This document shows positions 1-12,571 of a DNA stretch of 64,000 bases, in pieces. Where the stretch lies: positions 13,402,917-13,466,916 of the forward strand of contig NC_080735.1 of assembly GCF_019097595.1 (NCBI RefSeq), in the 5' to 3' direction. The notes under the pieces are model-generated. The model ran no database searches. It was not told the DNA's origin and saw only the letters and a program-made list of their open reading frames with translations. Source of the stretch: Hemibagrus wyckioides. Taxonomy: Eukaryota > Chordata > Actinopteri > Siluriformes > Bagridae. The position numbers were made by a program, and so were the translations under genes. Position 1 is the first letter of the stretch. Each line of letters opens with the position of its first letter.

Positions 1-249
1 ACCACATCATGATCTAATTTATGTTGTACCCTCTTGTTAAAGTGCTGCCCCTTTGCAACAAGTTGCCATCCTTTAGACATCCAGCTAGTCATGGCAGTTA
101 GTAGGAGTTACGCTAATGGTGAATAGAATTTGCCTGGCAAAAAGTAAATTCTTTTCCACTGGAAAGCAAATGAGTACAAGAAATGAATTAGCATCCGCCA
201 GGTCAAGTTCATGCAGGACAACTTTAAATCTATATTTAGACAGGCACCT

Positions 250-251
<2 letters not shown>

Positions 252-318
<67 letters not shown>
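252..318. repeat. (TA)n microsatellite
   Basis: An uninterrupted TA dinucleotide run of about 67 bases. It also creates the artificial Ile-Tyr repeats seen when this DNA is translated, so it is not coding. Confidence 0.95.
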
Positions 319-321
<3 letters not shown>

Positions 322-850
322 CTTATTTAAGTGCGACAAATCTTCTGTTTGAGAAACAAAAAACACTTTAAAAATTATTTTTACGTGCAACATTTGTATG
401 TAGTTTCACTTGTCACACTTCTGTTTGGTGGATGCACTGCTTGACACAAGATATTTGCATTTAGGTTAAGGCAGATGAACACCAACAAGAACCTAGTTCA
501 AGGGCGGACCATAAACTGCATACTTGCAATACATTGGGGAGAATCTGTAGCATCTGCAGTGAAGCAGCAGTGATAATAGGACCTGTTAAGTGTGTGGTGT
601 GTGACAGTGTGTTTCAGATATGTAAAAAATAAAATAAAAAAATAAAAATCCCATTATAAAGCTGGACAGTTTTGAGTATTTTAATATTATTTGTATTTTG
701 TCTGTATTTTCAAGGGCATTTCCCATATTCTCATGTTCCTCACACTTTTCAGATGTGCACATCCATGTGAAAGGAAATAATTTAAGTGAGGCAGTGTCTG
801 TTGCATAAACTACATCACATGCTACTATGTGACCATTTTGGGTCACAATG

Positions 851-897
851 TTAGTGTTATTAACACTAATAACAATGTTAATAGTGTTATTAACATT
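851..897. repeat. Two adjacent perfect short palindromes
   Basis: Positions 851-869 form a palindrome with 9-bp arms (TTAGTGTTA / TAACACTAA) around one central base. Positions 874-897 form a stem with 10-bp arms (AATGTTAATA / TATTAACATT) and a GTGT loop. Both are seen directly. Function is unknown; they may be a remnant of a small inverted-repeat element. Confidence 0.6.
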
Positions 898-1280
898 AGA
901 TTTTCTATTACCTTGAATCTGTTATCTTTTGGTGTATTTACTGTACTTGTTTGAATGGCATCCATCAGTGTGTCATAGAGCAAGATATTAAGGAATAATG
1001 TTGTTCTCTATAAATAATTGTTAGGGGTTGTATCATATACTTATAATGTTGGGTATGAGGGCGATTTGGAATAAACTGTATTGGAATACAACTGTATGGG
1101 AAACCAGTTATCTTTAAGTAAAGCATGTTATAGCAAGCTGGGTGCCTGCAAGGCTTGTTGTCTTGTGGCCATGACCCCATGTTGTATCTAATGAAAGCTC
1201 CTTGATCATCATTTGGCCATTGTTGGCCTGGCAGTCCTCCACTTAGTAGTAAAACCACAGCCTGATTTGTAACCTTCCAT

Positions 1281-4000
1281 TCTACTCATCTTCAAGACTT
1301 CCAAGGCAATTTCCTGTGGGACTGCTGGAGGCCATATATCAGTCATTCCAAAAGTTCCTAACACATCCTGACAGGACACCCCAGAAACATGGGGTTATGA
1401 TATTGTACTTTATTGAGGAGGAGAATTGCTCATGTTGATCACAGGCACATGATAATAGCAACATTTAATCTGTAAAATGTTGTGAAGGTAGACATGAGCT
1501 GCATGTTGCCACTTTGCATTAATTGGCAATATTGGAATGGAAGAAGGACTCTCTTGCCTTATCGTCAGGTCTGCATGAAAAAATGAGGAATACACAATGA
1601 TTATTGTGACCATGGAGATCCCCTTTATGGTGCTCCCCAAAGCATGCAAACACCGAGCAGACACCTGTCAGCTAACTGTCACATCGTCACATGTATGGCT
1701 TGAGAACCATCACAGGACCGGCTGCCATGGGTGTATTCTCATATGCAAAAGAAGATGAAAAGATTTATTAACATGGCAGGGAGTGTGGGTTCAGCCACAC
1801 TGTGACATATATGTGTGGGGACCTAAAAATTCTGGAATTCAAATGTGCTACAACTGGCATTTTGTTGGAATTAGGACCTAACCTATTGTATCTGACCACT
1901 TGAGAACATGCCAGTATTCTGAAATGGCTACAAGACTCAAAACTCAGTTTCAAGGTGCATGTTCAAGGTGTGTGGTCTACTGCGCCATTGGGACCACATT
2001 TGGGAAAGCATGTTTGGTCTGATGGGTAGCAGGTGAACAACAGCTGAAACCATGGTCTTTTCAGCCAGGTTGAGATTATTGCTGATTATGTAGTCTATTG
2101 GTTGTTTCCCGTACATTTGGCCAGGCATGCAGTGACACATTCTGGCCAAAACCCCTACCTCTGTCATGTCAGTAAACCACATTGGATAGTGAATCTGTTC
2201 ATAAACTGTGGTTCAGCTGTACATGTTTTAAATAAGATGGACCACCTACTGCCAATTCCCAGGTACAGCCTTCTTGCAGACTCTTAGATGCAGAAGGTGT
2301 GCATCTGCCCACCTTTAGAGCTTGTTCACCCACCTCAGCAACACTTGCTGGGAGGCAGTTGTTATTCCTACCATTTTTTCACAGAGTGCCTCAAAATGTG
2401 CAGTGGCCCAACACCTCAGACTTTTGGGTAATGGCACTGAGACTAGAACTGAATTGGATGGTGCTTGGTTTGTTGCTTCCAACTGCCTTGCCAAGTGTAG
2501 TGGCAGATTTCCTGCAACTTATGGACAGCGTCCATAATCCTGACAACTTTGTCTTCCATCAAGATGGTTCAGATGACACACAAGTCTGGCACATGGCATT
2601 GCACAGTCTCCTCTCTTGTTATTGTCCCAAAATGTGTGATTAGAAGCTCTCTTTGGCCTGTCACCTATGAGAAGAGATCATACATAGACCATGCCATTAC
2701 AGGGGCATTGAGACAACTCACCTAGAGTTTGTGAACACCTTGGATGCAACAGCAAACTCAAAGAAAAATACTGAACTGGTATGTCACTCCAATCCTGTAA
2801 TAACTGAGGAATTTTCTGTGCTCCACAGCATTTGCAATGTGGATTTTGGACAGTGGGCAGTGTGGTCAGGAGCCACTTATTTGATGAAAGTGGCTATTGA
2901 CAAGGGCACCTAACAGTAACCGACTGTTTAAGTTTACATTTTAGACAAAAAGACATGATCATCTTTTGTGTGCAGGGTGTTTTTTTAACCAGGCTCTGGC
3001 AGTGGTATTTGAGTCAGCCTTCTTGTCGTTATCTGACCCCGTGATATACACTGTTATGCCTTTCATAGCTGGGTGCACTGCCTCTACGATTTCTGTGCCC
3101 ATTTCCACATTGTAGGCACTTGTTATAGGTCAGGAACCTATAACTTCTCCACTGTGGTATTTGCAAACCAGTGTGTCACTTTTTTATACTTGGGCTTTAC
3201 ACCACAGATTCTTGTGTAAAGGTTCATGAGCCTGTACCAGTGGTAAGGCCACTGGTCTCTCTAAGACACTGAGCTCAGTCTTAGAGCTTCTGCATCTGCT
3301 CCTGCACCCATACCTTTTTGTTAGGTTACAGCCTCAGTATGCTCTTAGACATGCACAGAGCTTTTTAATGAAATGGACCCATTATGGAGTACCCCAGTCA
3401 CAGAATGGATAAGGATCTAATCGGATTTGTCAGTCCTGCATCTTATTCACTGCTGCTGAGGTGCAACCAACTCCCAGAATGTGTACTACCAGAGCTTTCA
3501 GCCTAGGTGGTCCTCAAGTTCAGAGAATCAAACAAAGCCACTGGAATTGCATCAGAGTCTGTCACTGTAGGTGAGGCAGCTGTACTAAGTTTGTCTGAGC
3601 GCTTTCTTCGTTAGGCTGCTACATTATCTCTAACAGCTCTTGCATTTGGCCAGTGTCTCTTGGTAGCTCCATTGCATTTAACTTATACGTTTCTACGGGA
3701 GCTGAACAGCTAAGCGTTCGGCCCATTTTTGTCTCTGCTGCAACAGCGCAGGAAAGCGGCTCATTTTCTGCTGCTTGCTTCACTCCCAGTTGCAAAATGC
3801 AGCATCATTGGAAGGTAGTAGGTAATCAGCAATATTTCCATTCTGTGAGAGGTGTTCCTCACATGGTGCCATCAGCATTATGGTGCAGTTAGGTCAAGAC
3901 AGTGGAGGTGCTTGTCAAGCTGGTTCCAAACAATTTGGGCAATTATATACATCATCCAAGTTCGTTGGGCATGGCACCTTGCCCTGAAATGAGGTCTGAA
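1281..4000. other. Unclassified sequence with many broken frames; possibly an old repeat
   Basis: The composition is more coding-like and GC-richer than the flanks. Several reading frames of 60-114 codons are open on both strands (for example + strand 2299-2643 and 3653-3892), but none has a recognisable domain and frames break every 100-300 bases. It could be a decayed retroelement or transposon, or chance. I do not recognise the family. Confidence 0.2.
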
Positions 4001-5540
4001 TAGTTGCTTGGCTTAACCAATAAAGAGTTTTGTACTCTTTTCACATGGGCTGATGGTCACCAAGTGATGGCTTTTGTCACTTGGAGCAGAACAGGTACAT
4101 GGAAATAACATGGGTACAAAAAGCAATTAAAGTCCAGATTTTTTTTTTTTTTGGTAAAATACTGTGTGCATGAATACCCATACAGTGTACGATGATACGG
4201 TTCTGCATGTCTAAGCCATTTGAGTTTTGATTGATTATGCCATTCCTTATTAAAATATTTCACACAGTACCGGTTAATTAAATAAACACTAGTATGGTTA
4301 GTACAAAGTAGTGTTTGAGCCTTGTACATCACATTGCCTCAAGCTCACAGTGCTTTCAGTTCTTCGATCCTGCCTTCTTTTCGGTTTTCTGCTTGTGTAT
4401 TCCAGGAGCACATGGACTGGGCGCTGTGCCTTGTTCTCTCATTGTTTTTGCTTTCATAGTTACATACCAGTGCTCAGATTTCATTGTTTGACTCCTTGGT
4501 CACTTTTCAGTCGTCCATTTTGCTGAATTTCTTAAGCATATCAGTTCTTCAAAATATAACATTATGTTTGTTGTGTAGTATTTGTCATTTAGCAGAGATC
4601 TTTTATGTTGTTGTTAATCTTATTTAAAAAAGCACCCCTAGTCTGTGTAAAATGGTTCAACCCATCCTCCAGTAATTTTCCACTCACTCCTCTGCATTCA
4701 CTGTGTTCACTAAGGGGAGGGGCATAACTGTGCATGGCCTCGGTTCACAGGTTGACTGTGCTGCATTTTCCTGTGCATGCCTTGATCTCTGTATAAGTCT
4801 AGACGAGAGTCTATAAGTCTGTATAAATCTTTTATGGTGAATTAACATTTTCATAAAGGGGGCACAGGAGTAGACAGGCTTTCTCCAGTCATATCACAGT
4901 TTCACAACCAGTGTTGATCAGACAGAGATTTTTTAAAATAAATGCTACTGAGTTTAAGGTAAAGACAACGCTAATACAATACCCACACATTTCTCACTCC
5001 TACCCAGCATGCCCGGCTGGCTAAAGATCACAACACTTAATCATACTCTTGCCCTCTGAATCCAACTGTAGCTAGGATTAAATTAGAGCAAGGCCCATTT
5101 TTATGATCAGAGGTCCGGCTTTCTGGTCTTCGTTGCTATGTAAAGCTGTAAGTTATTTAAGATTAAGATAGATCAGTCTGAATGCGCCTTGTTAGTAATA
5201 AATAATAAAAGTAGACTTTGACAGTGTTATTCCTGTGTAACACTTGCTTCACAGATGTAGGCTTACTGAATCTGTTTCAGAGAAGTGACAGTGAAATATA
5301 TATATCTGAATAAATCGTCTTTGTGTTAATGGATCGTAGTCCTTGGATGCTACTTATTCACGTTTTTTCCCCCTTTAGGAATAGATTACATTTATACAAT
5401 ATAGTTGAACTTGAGAAGGCCTGCAGTTTAAAGTATGGAAGCTTTTCATTAACATTGTGTATACTTCAATTAACATCATTAATTACAGTATAAAACCAAT
5501 AAATCAATATATACATGTAAGGCATGTTTCTCTATGTGAG
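4001..5540. other. Intergenic DNA, nothing recognised
   Basis: No open frame of substance, no repeat pair and no RNA-like signal apart from homopolymer T at 4140-4152. Confidence 0.4.
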
Positions 5541-5549
5541 TGATGTGAA

Positions 5550-5925
5550 TGAATGATTTGTTCATTTTGAACGAATCCTTAATATGAATCGGGAACAGAG
5601 AGCGATTCGTTCAATTTGTATTGACCATGCATGCGCTACATCCTATAGGTTCTGTACAGGAAACATGATTAGTTCATCTCCGGAGTTGTCTGTTCATCAC
5701 GTGACAGCCTCATAGGCTTCGGCTATGCGGTCTGTGAAGGAAAGAGAAATGATTATTTCATCTCCAGAGTCTGTGGGTCCGAGTCGTTCGTTCGTTCGCT
5801 CATCACGTGACAGCCTCATAGGCTTCAGTTAAGCAGTCTGTATCTGAAACAGAAGTTCTCCTGAGTCTTCGGGTCCCAGTTGTTGGTTCGTTCATCACGT
5901 GACCACTTCCTGGATCAGTATGTGA
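5550..5925. repeat. Degenerate tandem repeat, three units each with a CACGTG box
   Basis: Three diverged units of roughly 92-106 bp share the order: TTCATCTCC, GTTCGTTCATCACGTGAC, AGCCTCATAGGCTTC, GTCTGT. The CACGTG hexamers are at 5698-5703, 5804-5809 and 5896-5901, each inside TCATCACGTGAC. The palindrome CACGTG is the core E-box bound by USF, MITF/TFE and MYC-MAX proteins. Regulatory use is inference; it may be only the inner part of a MITE, since the flank at 5560-5615 carries repeated GAACGAAT / ATTCGTTC half-sites. Confidence 0.55.
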
Positions 5926-6949
5926 CAGTCAATAATACTAATGTAACGCTGTATAATATTTAAGGATTATCCGGAAATTATCAAAAGACATGTGCAATGA
6001 ACATTTTCTTGTTCCAGTCAGTCTCGTTTTGGCCTCGGATGATTTATAGTTTTGTCTTATTCTAAAATAAGTAAGTAGATATGTTGGCTATTAACACATA
6101 ACATTGTAATCATATTCTGCTGAAATGAACGAAATGACTCGAAAAAGATTACTTCATTTTGCTGAGCGAGATTCAAAGATCTGAACTTCCCATGACTACT
6201 CTGTGTGAAGGGGGGGATGAGGCAAACTGGCCTAAACTGACGTAGCATGTGATACTTAAATATCTAAACAGAGGCATTTTCTTATTCTTACAGTTTTCTA
6301 GCTGTTTAATTCTTTCAATGCTTCTGTGCTATGGTGTTGTGGTCCTCTAATAACCCTGGATAACATTCTAGAGCAAAATGATCATGTAGTGGGATTCTAT
6401 ATTGCATCTTGAAATCTATTAGTAATATCAGCAGAAAAATAGCTACAGATACTGTTGATATGGATTGTATAGAATAAGAAAACTGTCTACAAGCAGCTCA
6501 ATTACATCAGAAGCTGCAATCTAGCATAACAGGATTGATTTTAGGAGCATTTCATTCTTCATTCCAGTTTTGTCTTTGCAGTCCCAAACACCGTTATTTG
6601 TATATTTAATGCTATAGCACACATCTCAGTAGTGTGCACACATTCAACCAAATTGGATTAATGCACCAAAAAACAGGAGGCTGTTTGGATCATACAGCCA
6701 TCATGGTGATATTTTGAAACACAGTGTTCATGTGACCGCCATAGAGAGGACATTTTAGAGGATTCTTACTTGTGAACATTTTATTTTATTTGTTCAGTAA
6801 AGGATATGTATTTGGGATATAGGATGAGCAGGGATTTAAATGAATTATAAAGCAAACATTGAAAAGGATCTCAAATAAAAAGATCGATCCTGCTGTGTGT
6901 GGCAAGGTAAAGACATGTTTAGGTTTTTAAGCAATTTTCGTGCCACAGC
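5926..6949. other. Intergenic DNA, nothing recognised
   Basis: AT-rich with a C/G homopolymer tract near 6211. No coding or structural RNA signal. Confidence 0.4.
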
Positions 6950-7080
6950 ACTGAAGCAGGCATGGCTCAGTGAAGCAGTTCCTCTGCCACTGAGCCGAGC
7001 CGGTGGCCATTTTTGCGCTACTACAGGAAATTGTAGAGTAAAATGTCTGCCTGGGAAGAGGGGAACTTCTCTTAGCAACA
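6950..7080 (+). repeat. Hairpin repeat family 1, copy 1
   Basis: About 130 bp that aligns with 11240-11368 over its whole length. It has two predicted stem-loops: GGCTCAGTG / CACTGAGCC, a perfect 9-bp stem at 6964-6996, and CATTTT...CTAC / GTAG...AAAATG at 7008-7045. It ends in a G-rich GAGGGGAAC. The orientation is arbitrary. It could be a dispersed repeat or a structured RNA gene; expression cannot be judged from sequence. Confidence 0.5.
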
Positions 7081-7890
7081 AACTATATGTGTAACTGTTT
7101 ATTGCACAAATCCTGTAGAAGGTTTCACAGTGCTTTTGTTTACGTCTCAGAATGAATTAACATTTAATATTGTACAATAACAGACTGCTCTCAGGGATTT
7201 TTCTCAGATAAACCCTTTATCTCTCCTTTATGTCAGGAGTATGGGGATTCTCGTTCCTCTCTAGGACCGATACTTGTCCGTGTTATGTGTAATATACTTA
7301 CTGTGGCGTTTTCACAGAAATTGCAGCTAGTAATTTCAGCTTTTTTTATTATTATTATCTTGTCCAGCTTTGTGTAAATTTTTTGCAGAAATATTTCCAC
7401 TGCAATCTATTCCCAGTGGGTAAGAAATGATAAACAGTGTTTGTGGTAGTGCTTGTGATTTTGGAAAATAGGGAAGGGGGTAAAGCATTACAGCAGCATT
7501 CCTGACTAACCCTGCTTTCAGGCTAGCAAATAACAAGTTGTCATTCTCAGTTGGTTGTGGGCATGGCATGTCCGTTTCCAATAAAAAAACATAGCCAGTA
7601 TGTATATAGTTTGCTGTTTATTTATCGCTGTTTGTTCGAATATGTAAAAAGATTAACCCTTTGTTATGTTTTATTTCTACAATCTACTATATAGGCTTGA
7701 TCTATTAAATAAATTGTACAATCTATAGTATTTCTAACATACATAACAACGTCTATTTTATAGGCCTGGTCTGAGGAATTTGGTCAGTTGTTTATTAATA
7801 AAATGGGATAAGACATGCACAAATCAGCTGTTCAAAACCACTGGAAGGTGAAATCAATAACGCTGATTAATTTCCTTACATCAATATCTG
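7081..7890. other. Intergenic DNA, nothing recognised
   Basis: AT-rich, no convincing frame or repeat. Confidence 0.4.
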
Positions 7891-7894
7891 TCAT

Positions 7895-8976
7895 GGGGTG
7901 GGCTATATTAGACAGTAAGTGAACAGCCAGTTCTTGAAGTTGATGTGTTGGAAGCAGGGAAAATGGGCAAGTGCAAGGATTTGAGCATCTTTGACAAGGG
8001 CCAAATTTTGATGGATAGATTACTGGGTCCGAGCTTCTCCAAAAGATCAGGTCTTGTAGTGTCCTAAGAAAGGACAACTGGTGAACCAGCAACATGGTCA
8101 CGGGTGCACAAGGCTCATTGATATGCTTGGGGAGCGAAGATAGCTCGTCTGGTTTGATCCCACAGAAGAACTTTTCTAGCACAAATTACCTAAAACGTTA
8201 AAACATGTCAGAACACACTGCATTGCAGCTTGCTGCATGTTGGTTTGTGTAGCTACTCAACTGTACCCATGCTGGCCCCTCTCCACTAAAAAAGCACCTA
8301 GATTTCATGGGCATTTGACCATCAGAACTGGATCATGGAGAAATAGGAGAAGGTGACATGGTCTGATAAATAATGTTTTCTTTCATGTGGACAGCTGTGT
8401 GCATGTGCATCACTTACCTGCAGAACAGTTGGCACCAGGATGCACTATGGATAGGAAGCAAGCCAACAGAGGCAGTGTTCATCCCTGGGCAATGCTCTAC
8501 TGGGAAACCTTGCGTCTTGGCATTCATTTAAAGGTTACTTTGGCATGAAACCCCTATCTAATCATTGTTGCGGACCATGTACACCCTTTCCTGGCAACAG
8601 TGACCTTTAATGACAATGGCCAAATTTAACAGGATAATGCATCCTGCCACACTGCAGGAATTGTTCAGGAATGGTTTGAAGAATATGACGTATGAATAAG
8701 AGTTCAAGGTGCTGACTTGGCCTCTAAATTCCCCATCTGATTGAGCATCTGCTGGATGTGCTGGACAAACTAGTTTGATCAGTGGAGGCTCCACCTCACA
8801 ACTTACAGGACTTAAAGGATGTGCTGCCAATGTCTTGGTGCCAGTTATCAGACTACACCTTCTGATGTCTTTTGGGGCCCATTGCCTTGGCAGGTCAGAG
8901 CTGCTGTGGCAGCACATGTGGGGCCTACGCAATATTAAGCAGATAGTTTTAACATTTTGTTTGATCTGTGTTTGAT
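7895..8976 (+). pseudogene. Dead Tc1/mariner transposase
   Basis: The remains of a fish Tc1-like transposase on the + strand. An ATG at 7963 is followed by a frame reading [17 protein letters not shown], close to the usual start of this family. The 3' half still reads as Tc1 in pieces, including EFKVLTWPLNSPSD near 8700-8745 (the D in LTWPxNSPD is a catalytic-core landmark). Further pieces through ISGGSTSQL and GLKG reach about 8960. Frameshifts and in-frame stops break it throughout, so it cannot make an enzyme. Clear terminal repeats were not identified. Confidence 0.8.
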
Positions 8977-11236
8977 AATCATGTTGCCAGAGCACGTCTG
9001 TAGTAATTATAATCCATTCACACAGGATAAGTCATCTTTATGTAAATGGGAGTGTCAATAACATGTATGCTTGGTTGTCTAGTAATATGGAAAGTAAACA
9101 TGGTCTACATTTTTTTGTTTTGCATTTGCAAATGCTAGGTACTAGGCAAACAAAACACTAGACAAGTGCTATTTTTTTCAGGTTTCGGGAAACATGAGAG
9201 AAATGGAGCTCCTGGAGTTTCTTTACTTTGGACGGAATCCAAAGGAATATAATGAAAGATCACCAATTATCTTTCTACCAAATATCTGTCATTCTGGTTG
9301 GAAAGTACATTACCTGAGGTTATTTATACATTGGTTGGGACGTACGTGACCTGAGGTTATTTCTACTGCTTGTTGTATAGACGGTAATGACTGAACCTTT
9401 CCAGATATGTGTACACGCAGCCTATAACAATTTCCGAACATGACTGACTCAGATGGGACTAAAATCCCAGAAATAATCTGGGAATAATTACATTACCCAA
9501 CTTACTCGCATTCAACTAGTCCAGACTCAGCAGGATTCGCTGGACTTTTAGTAGGTCATTTAGTAGGTTTGTAATGATTTTTTAAGAAATTGCAGGAACG
9601 TCAGAACGTCATTGTGTCACTGTTGAAATTATTCTTTTGCTGTGATGCTTGGAAGCAGCTTGTGTATATTTTGGTGGGGTGGGGGCGCGGGGGGGGGTAA
9701 ATTTTTAACCCGTGATCATTACTTTAGTTGTATTTCAGTATATATATTGAGACGTTTTCAAACTCTGCGTGCAATATTACACAGTTGTCTTTGTTAGAGG
9801 AAAAGGTCTTTAAGGTATGCTTATAACACAAATTGTGCACAGAAACATGCCTCGATTGCACACAAAGTCTCGAAGCTCCACAGTACTAGGGTATGGTTGT
9901 CACTGCTTCTAGAAGAAAATGGTACAGTCCAGCATCGCTGCCCATCCCCCGCTCCACTTCATTTTCTCTCACTATATTGTCAGGATCATGATACGCTATA
10001 AAGCCTGCCGTTCAAGCTGAACTGAATATACACATTTTTCTTCATCGCTGTTGCTAAGAAACTGTACCGTTAATATTTAACATAGATTAAAAAACCCCTG
10101 CTGTTTATTAGAGGAATGTAAACAGAGTGCTTGACAGAATGTTGTGACAACAGGTCCACGGTGTTAGTCGTCAAACAGTAAAAACACATACAAGGAGAAA
10201 ACAGGAAGCTACAAATCATCAATCACTCCGTATCGTAATTTTTTAATAATTTATATGAAGGTCATAGTCATTGCTTTTTTTAAAAAAAAAAATTCTTCAT
10301 GCAGTGTTAAAATGATAGTGGTAGTCAGTATTTTTCCTCTCACTTAGCTTTTTTGTGTGTCTGTCCAGATGGTGGTCCGCTATAATTCCTATGTCCGGAC
10401 CACATCCTTTTAAATATATTTTGAACAATTCATATATGATCAAAAGCATGCTGAAGGAAATCCCATAGTGTCCGGCAAAAGGACGAAGGAATAGCCTGGG
10501 GAATGAAGGACAGCCACAGTGAACTTTATAAAGTATAGGGGATAGAGAGCAATGAGCTATCCCCCTGTGTAGAAATAGGATAAGGTGAGACTTTATGGAC
10601 ATATGTTTGGTTCCCCCTCTGGGAGCACTTGGTACGTTCCAAAAATCCTTCCTCCCCTCCCCCTCTATTTTCTTTTAAAAGAGATGCTGTTTTTCCTATG
10701 TATGCATGTTTGAGTGTGTTCCCCCATGTAGGTAAAAGCTTATACTAGTTAAATTACAAGTTGAAATCTTGAACTTAAGATCTCTGTGTAGTGTTTAGCG
10801 CTTCTTAACCATCTGTAAAGTTATTTGGAAAAACCTAGCAGAAGAACTAGTATGCTAGTTTAACTAGCTATTGTGGGTGATCATTAAAACCCTGGCTGTT
10901 ATGTATGAGATGTGTTGTGCAGTTGGATCTCAGGGATTTTTTTTTTTTCAATCGATGCAAACGAAGAATTAGATCCTGGAAATCGACTGAGATAGCGAAA
11001 GGCAACTTTGCAAATTTTCACAAGAAGGATTTAAGATGTAAGATTTTCTAACGTGTGTACAATTAAGCAGAACTGTGAGATTGGGCTTATTTAAGGATAT
11101 GAAACAATGTGCAAAAAAAAGAAAGAGTGACTACTTAAATATTAATACCTTACCGATGTTTTTAGGATTTTTTTTTCTTGCAGTGTGGAACAATAGAGCA
11201 AGTGCTAATCGTTCAGATCCCCCCCCCCCACCTCAT
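8977..11236. other. Intergenic DNA, nothing recognised
   Basis: AT-rich sequence with a G-rich run at 9675-9698. No coding signal. Confidence 0.4.
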
Positions 11237-11239
11237 GTT

Positions 11240-11368
11240 ACAGTGCTGCTGCAGGCATGGCTTTGTGGAACAGTTCCTCTCTCCTCGTGCCAGGCTGGTG
11301 GCCATTTTGAGTTACTGCAGGAAACCGTGGCGCAAAATGTCTGCCGGGGGAGGGGAACGTCTCTTAAT
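11240..11368 (+). repeat. Hairpin repeat family 1, copy 2
   Basis: Aligns with 6950-7080 from the GCAGGCATGGCT block to the GGGGAGGGGAAC block. The central hairpin at 11303-11339 pairs CATTTTGAGTTAC with GTGGCGCAAAATG at 12 of 13 positions. Several pairs differ from copy 1 yet still pair (G-C, G-U and A-U exchanges), a pattern expected if the RNA fold is kept. Preceded by a C homopolymer at 11220-11229. Confidence 0.5.
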
Positions 11369-11905
11369 TATTGAGGAAAAGAAATGGAAAATAGCTATGT
11401 GATTCAGGTCTTAATACCGAGCAATCTTATGTTCGGTTTTCCGGTCCGAAGCCTGATGATCGAATCATCATTTGTTTTAGCTCTGACTTAAATATGCTAA
11501 TAAACTAAGTACTAATTAACTAGAGCACCTGAAACCTCTTTGCACCGTGTGATTTAAAAGCTAAAGGTCAAAAGGCCTTAACAACGTCTAAAATTTTTGC
11601 TTGAATGTGGAAAAAAGGGGAAAAAAAAATACAACTCCCAGGAGACAGGTTCTGTCCTTTTGCAGCACTCAGACAAAAATGGTTCATTTTTCTTGTGTGT
11701 TTAACAAGTAGCATATGGCACTAATATTTGTATTTTTTTCCCCACAGGAAATAACACACTTTGATCGTCTTTTCTTCTTGACCGCCAATTCTTGACCAGT
11801 AGTAACAATTCTCAGACCTGATCAACTTGTGGTAAGTCTTATTTTCATGGATAGAATTATCATCTTCCTTATTCTTTGCACCACATACACTTAACACAAA
11901 CAATA
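11369..11905. other. Intergenic DNA, nothing recognised
   Basis: No frame or repeat of note. Confidence 0.35.
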
Positions 11906-11907
11906 TA

Positions 11908-12569
11908 CAGTAATCCCCCGTTTATAATGTTCCAAAACCACCCGCGATGACCGAAAATCCACGATACACACCCCCAAATGCTTTTTTGTATTGTTTAAGC
12001 CGTAAATGACCCTACCACACGCTTTAAACTCACATTTGCGAGCATATAGCGAGGCGAATTTTGGGTAAATTCGTAGAAATATTACATTTATAGTGAGTAC
12101 TGTATGTATGTATGTTTCTTGTCAGAAGCCTTAGAAGGTGCAGAGCGTTTGGGCGATATAATAGGGCTTGCAGAAAAAACGTAAAAATACAGCGTACACA
12201 GAACAACATGAAACACTTGGGACAGTGACACGCGAAAAACTGGGATGCTGGAGAATTCTGCTTCCCTTTCCCCAACTGCACGCATAGCCAGCAGCCAATC
12301 ACAACCGTGATTAAATGAATGGGGCATTCCGATTGGCCAGACTCGTTTCGCTACGCTGTACAGTATTTGATATATTATTAACATTTTACTTTATTTTAAT
12401 TCATGTTTATATTTTATAATTATATTTTTATTAATAAATTACCTTATTTCAACATAAAAACAATTCACTATAAGGTTCGCGGTACCGCGATATACCGGGA
12501 AAAAAATGAGTTACGTTCCAAATAAAATTCCGCGATATATATGAACCGCGATATCGAGGGGGATTACTG
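11908..12569. mobile_element. Tigger/pogo-like MITE, complete copy
   Basis: A 662-bp non-autonomous element. It starts CAGTAATCCCCCG and ends with GGGGGATTACTG, a 12-bp perfect terminal inverted repeat. It is flanked by TA on both sides (11906-11907 and 12570-12571), the target duplication of the Tc1/mariner superfamily. The subterminal part also holds inverted GCGATAT / ATATCGCG-type motifs. It has no transposase; open frames inside are chance. A second copy is at 14001. Confidence 0.85.
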
Positions 12570-12571
12570 TA

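Larger units (their letters stand above)
1..1280. other. AT-rich intergenic DNA, no gene seen
   Basis: Apart from the TA run and two adjacent palindromes at 851-869 and 874-897, I see no coding, RNA or transposon signal. Open frames are short and of random composition. Confidence 0.5.

Noticed and set aside
85..393. Long Ile-Tyr frames on both strands
   Set aside because: Pure product of the TA microsatellite.
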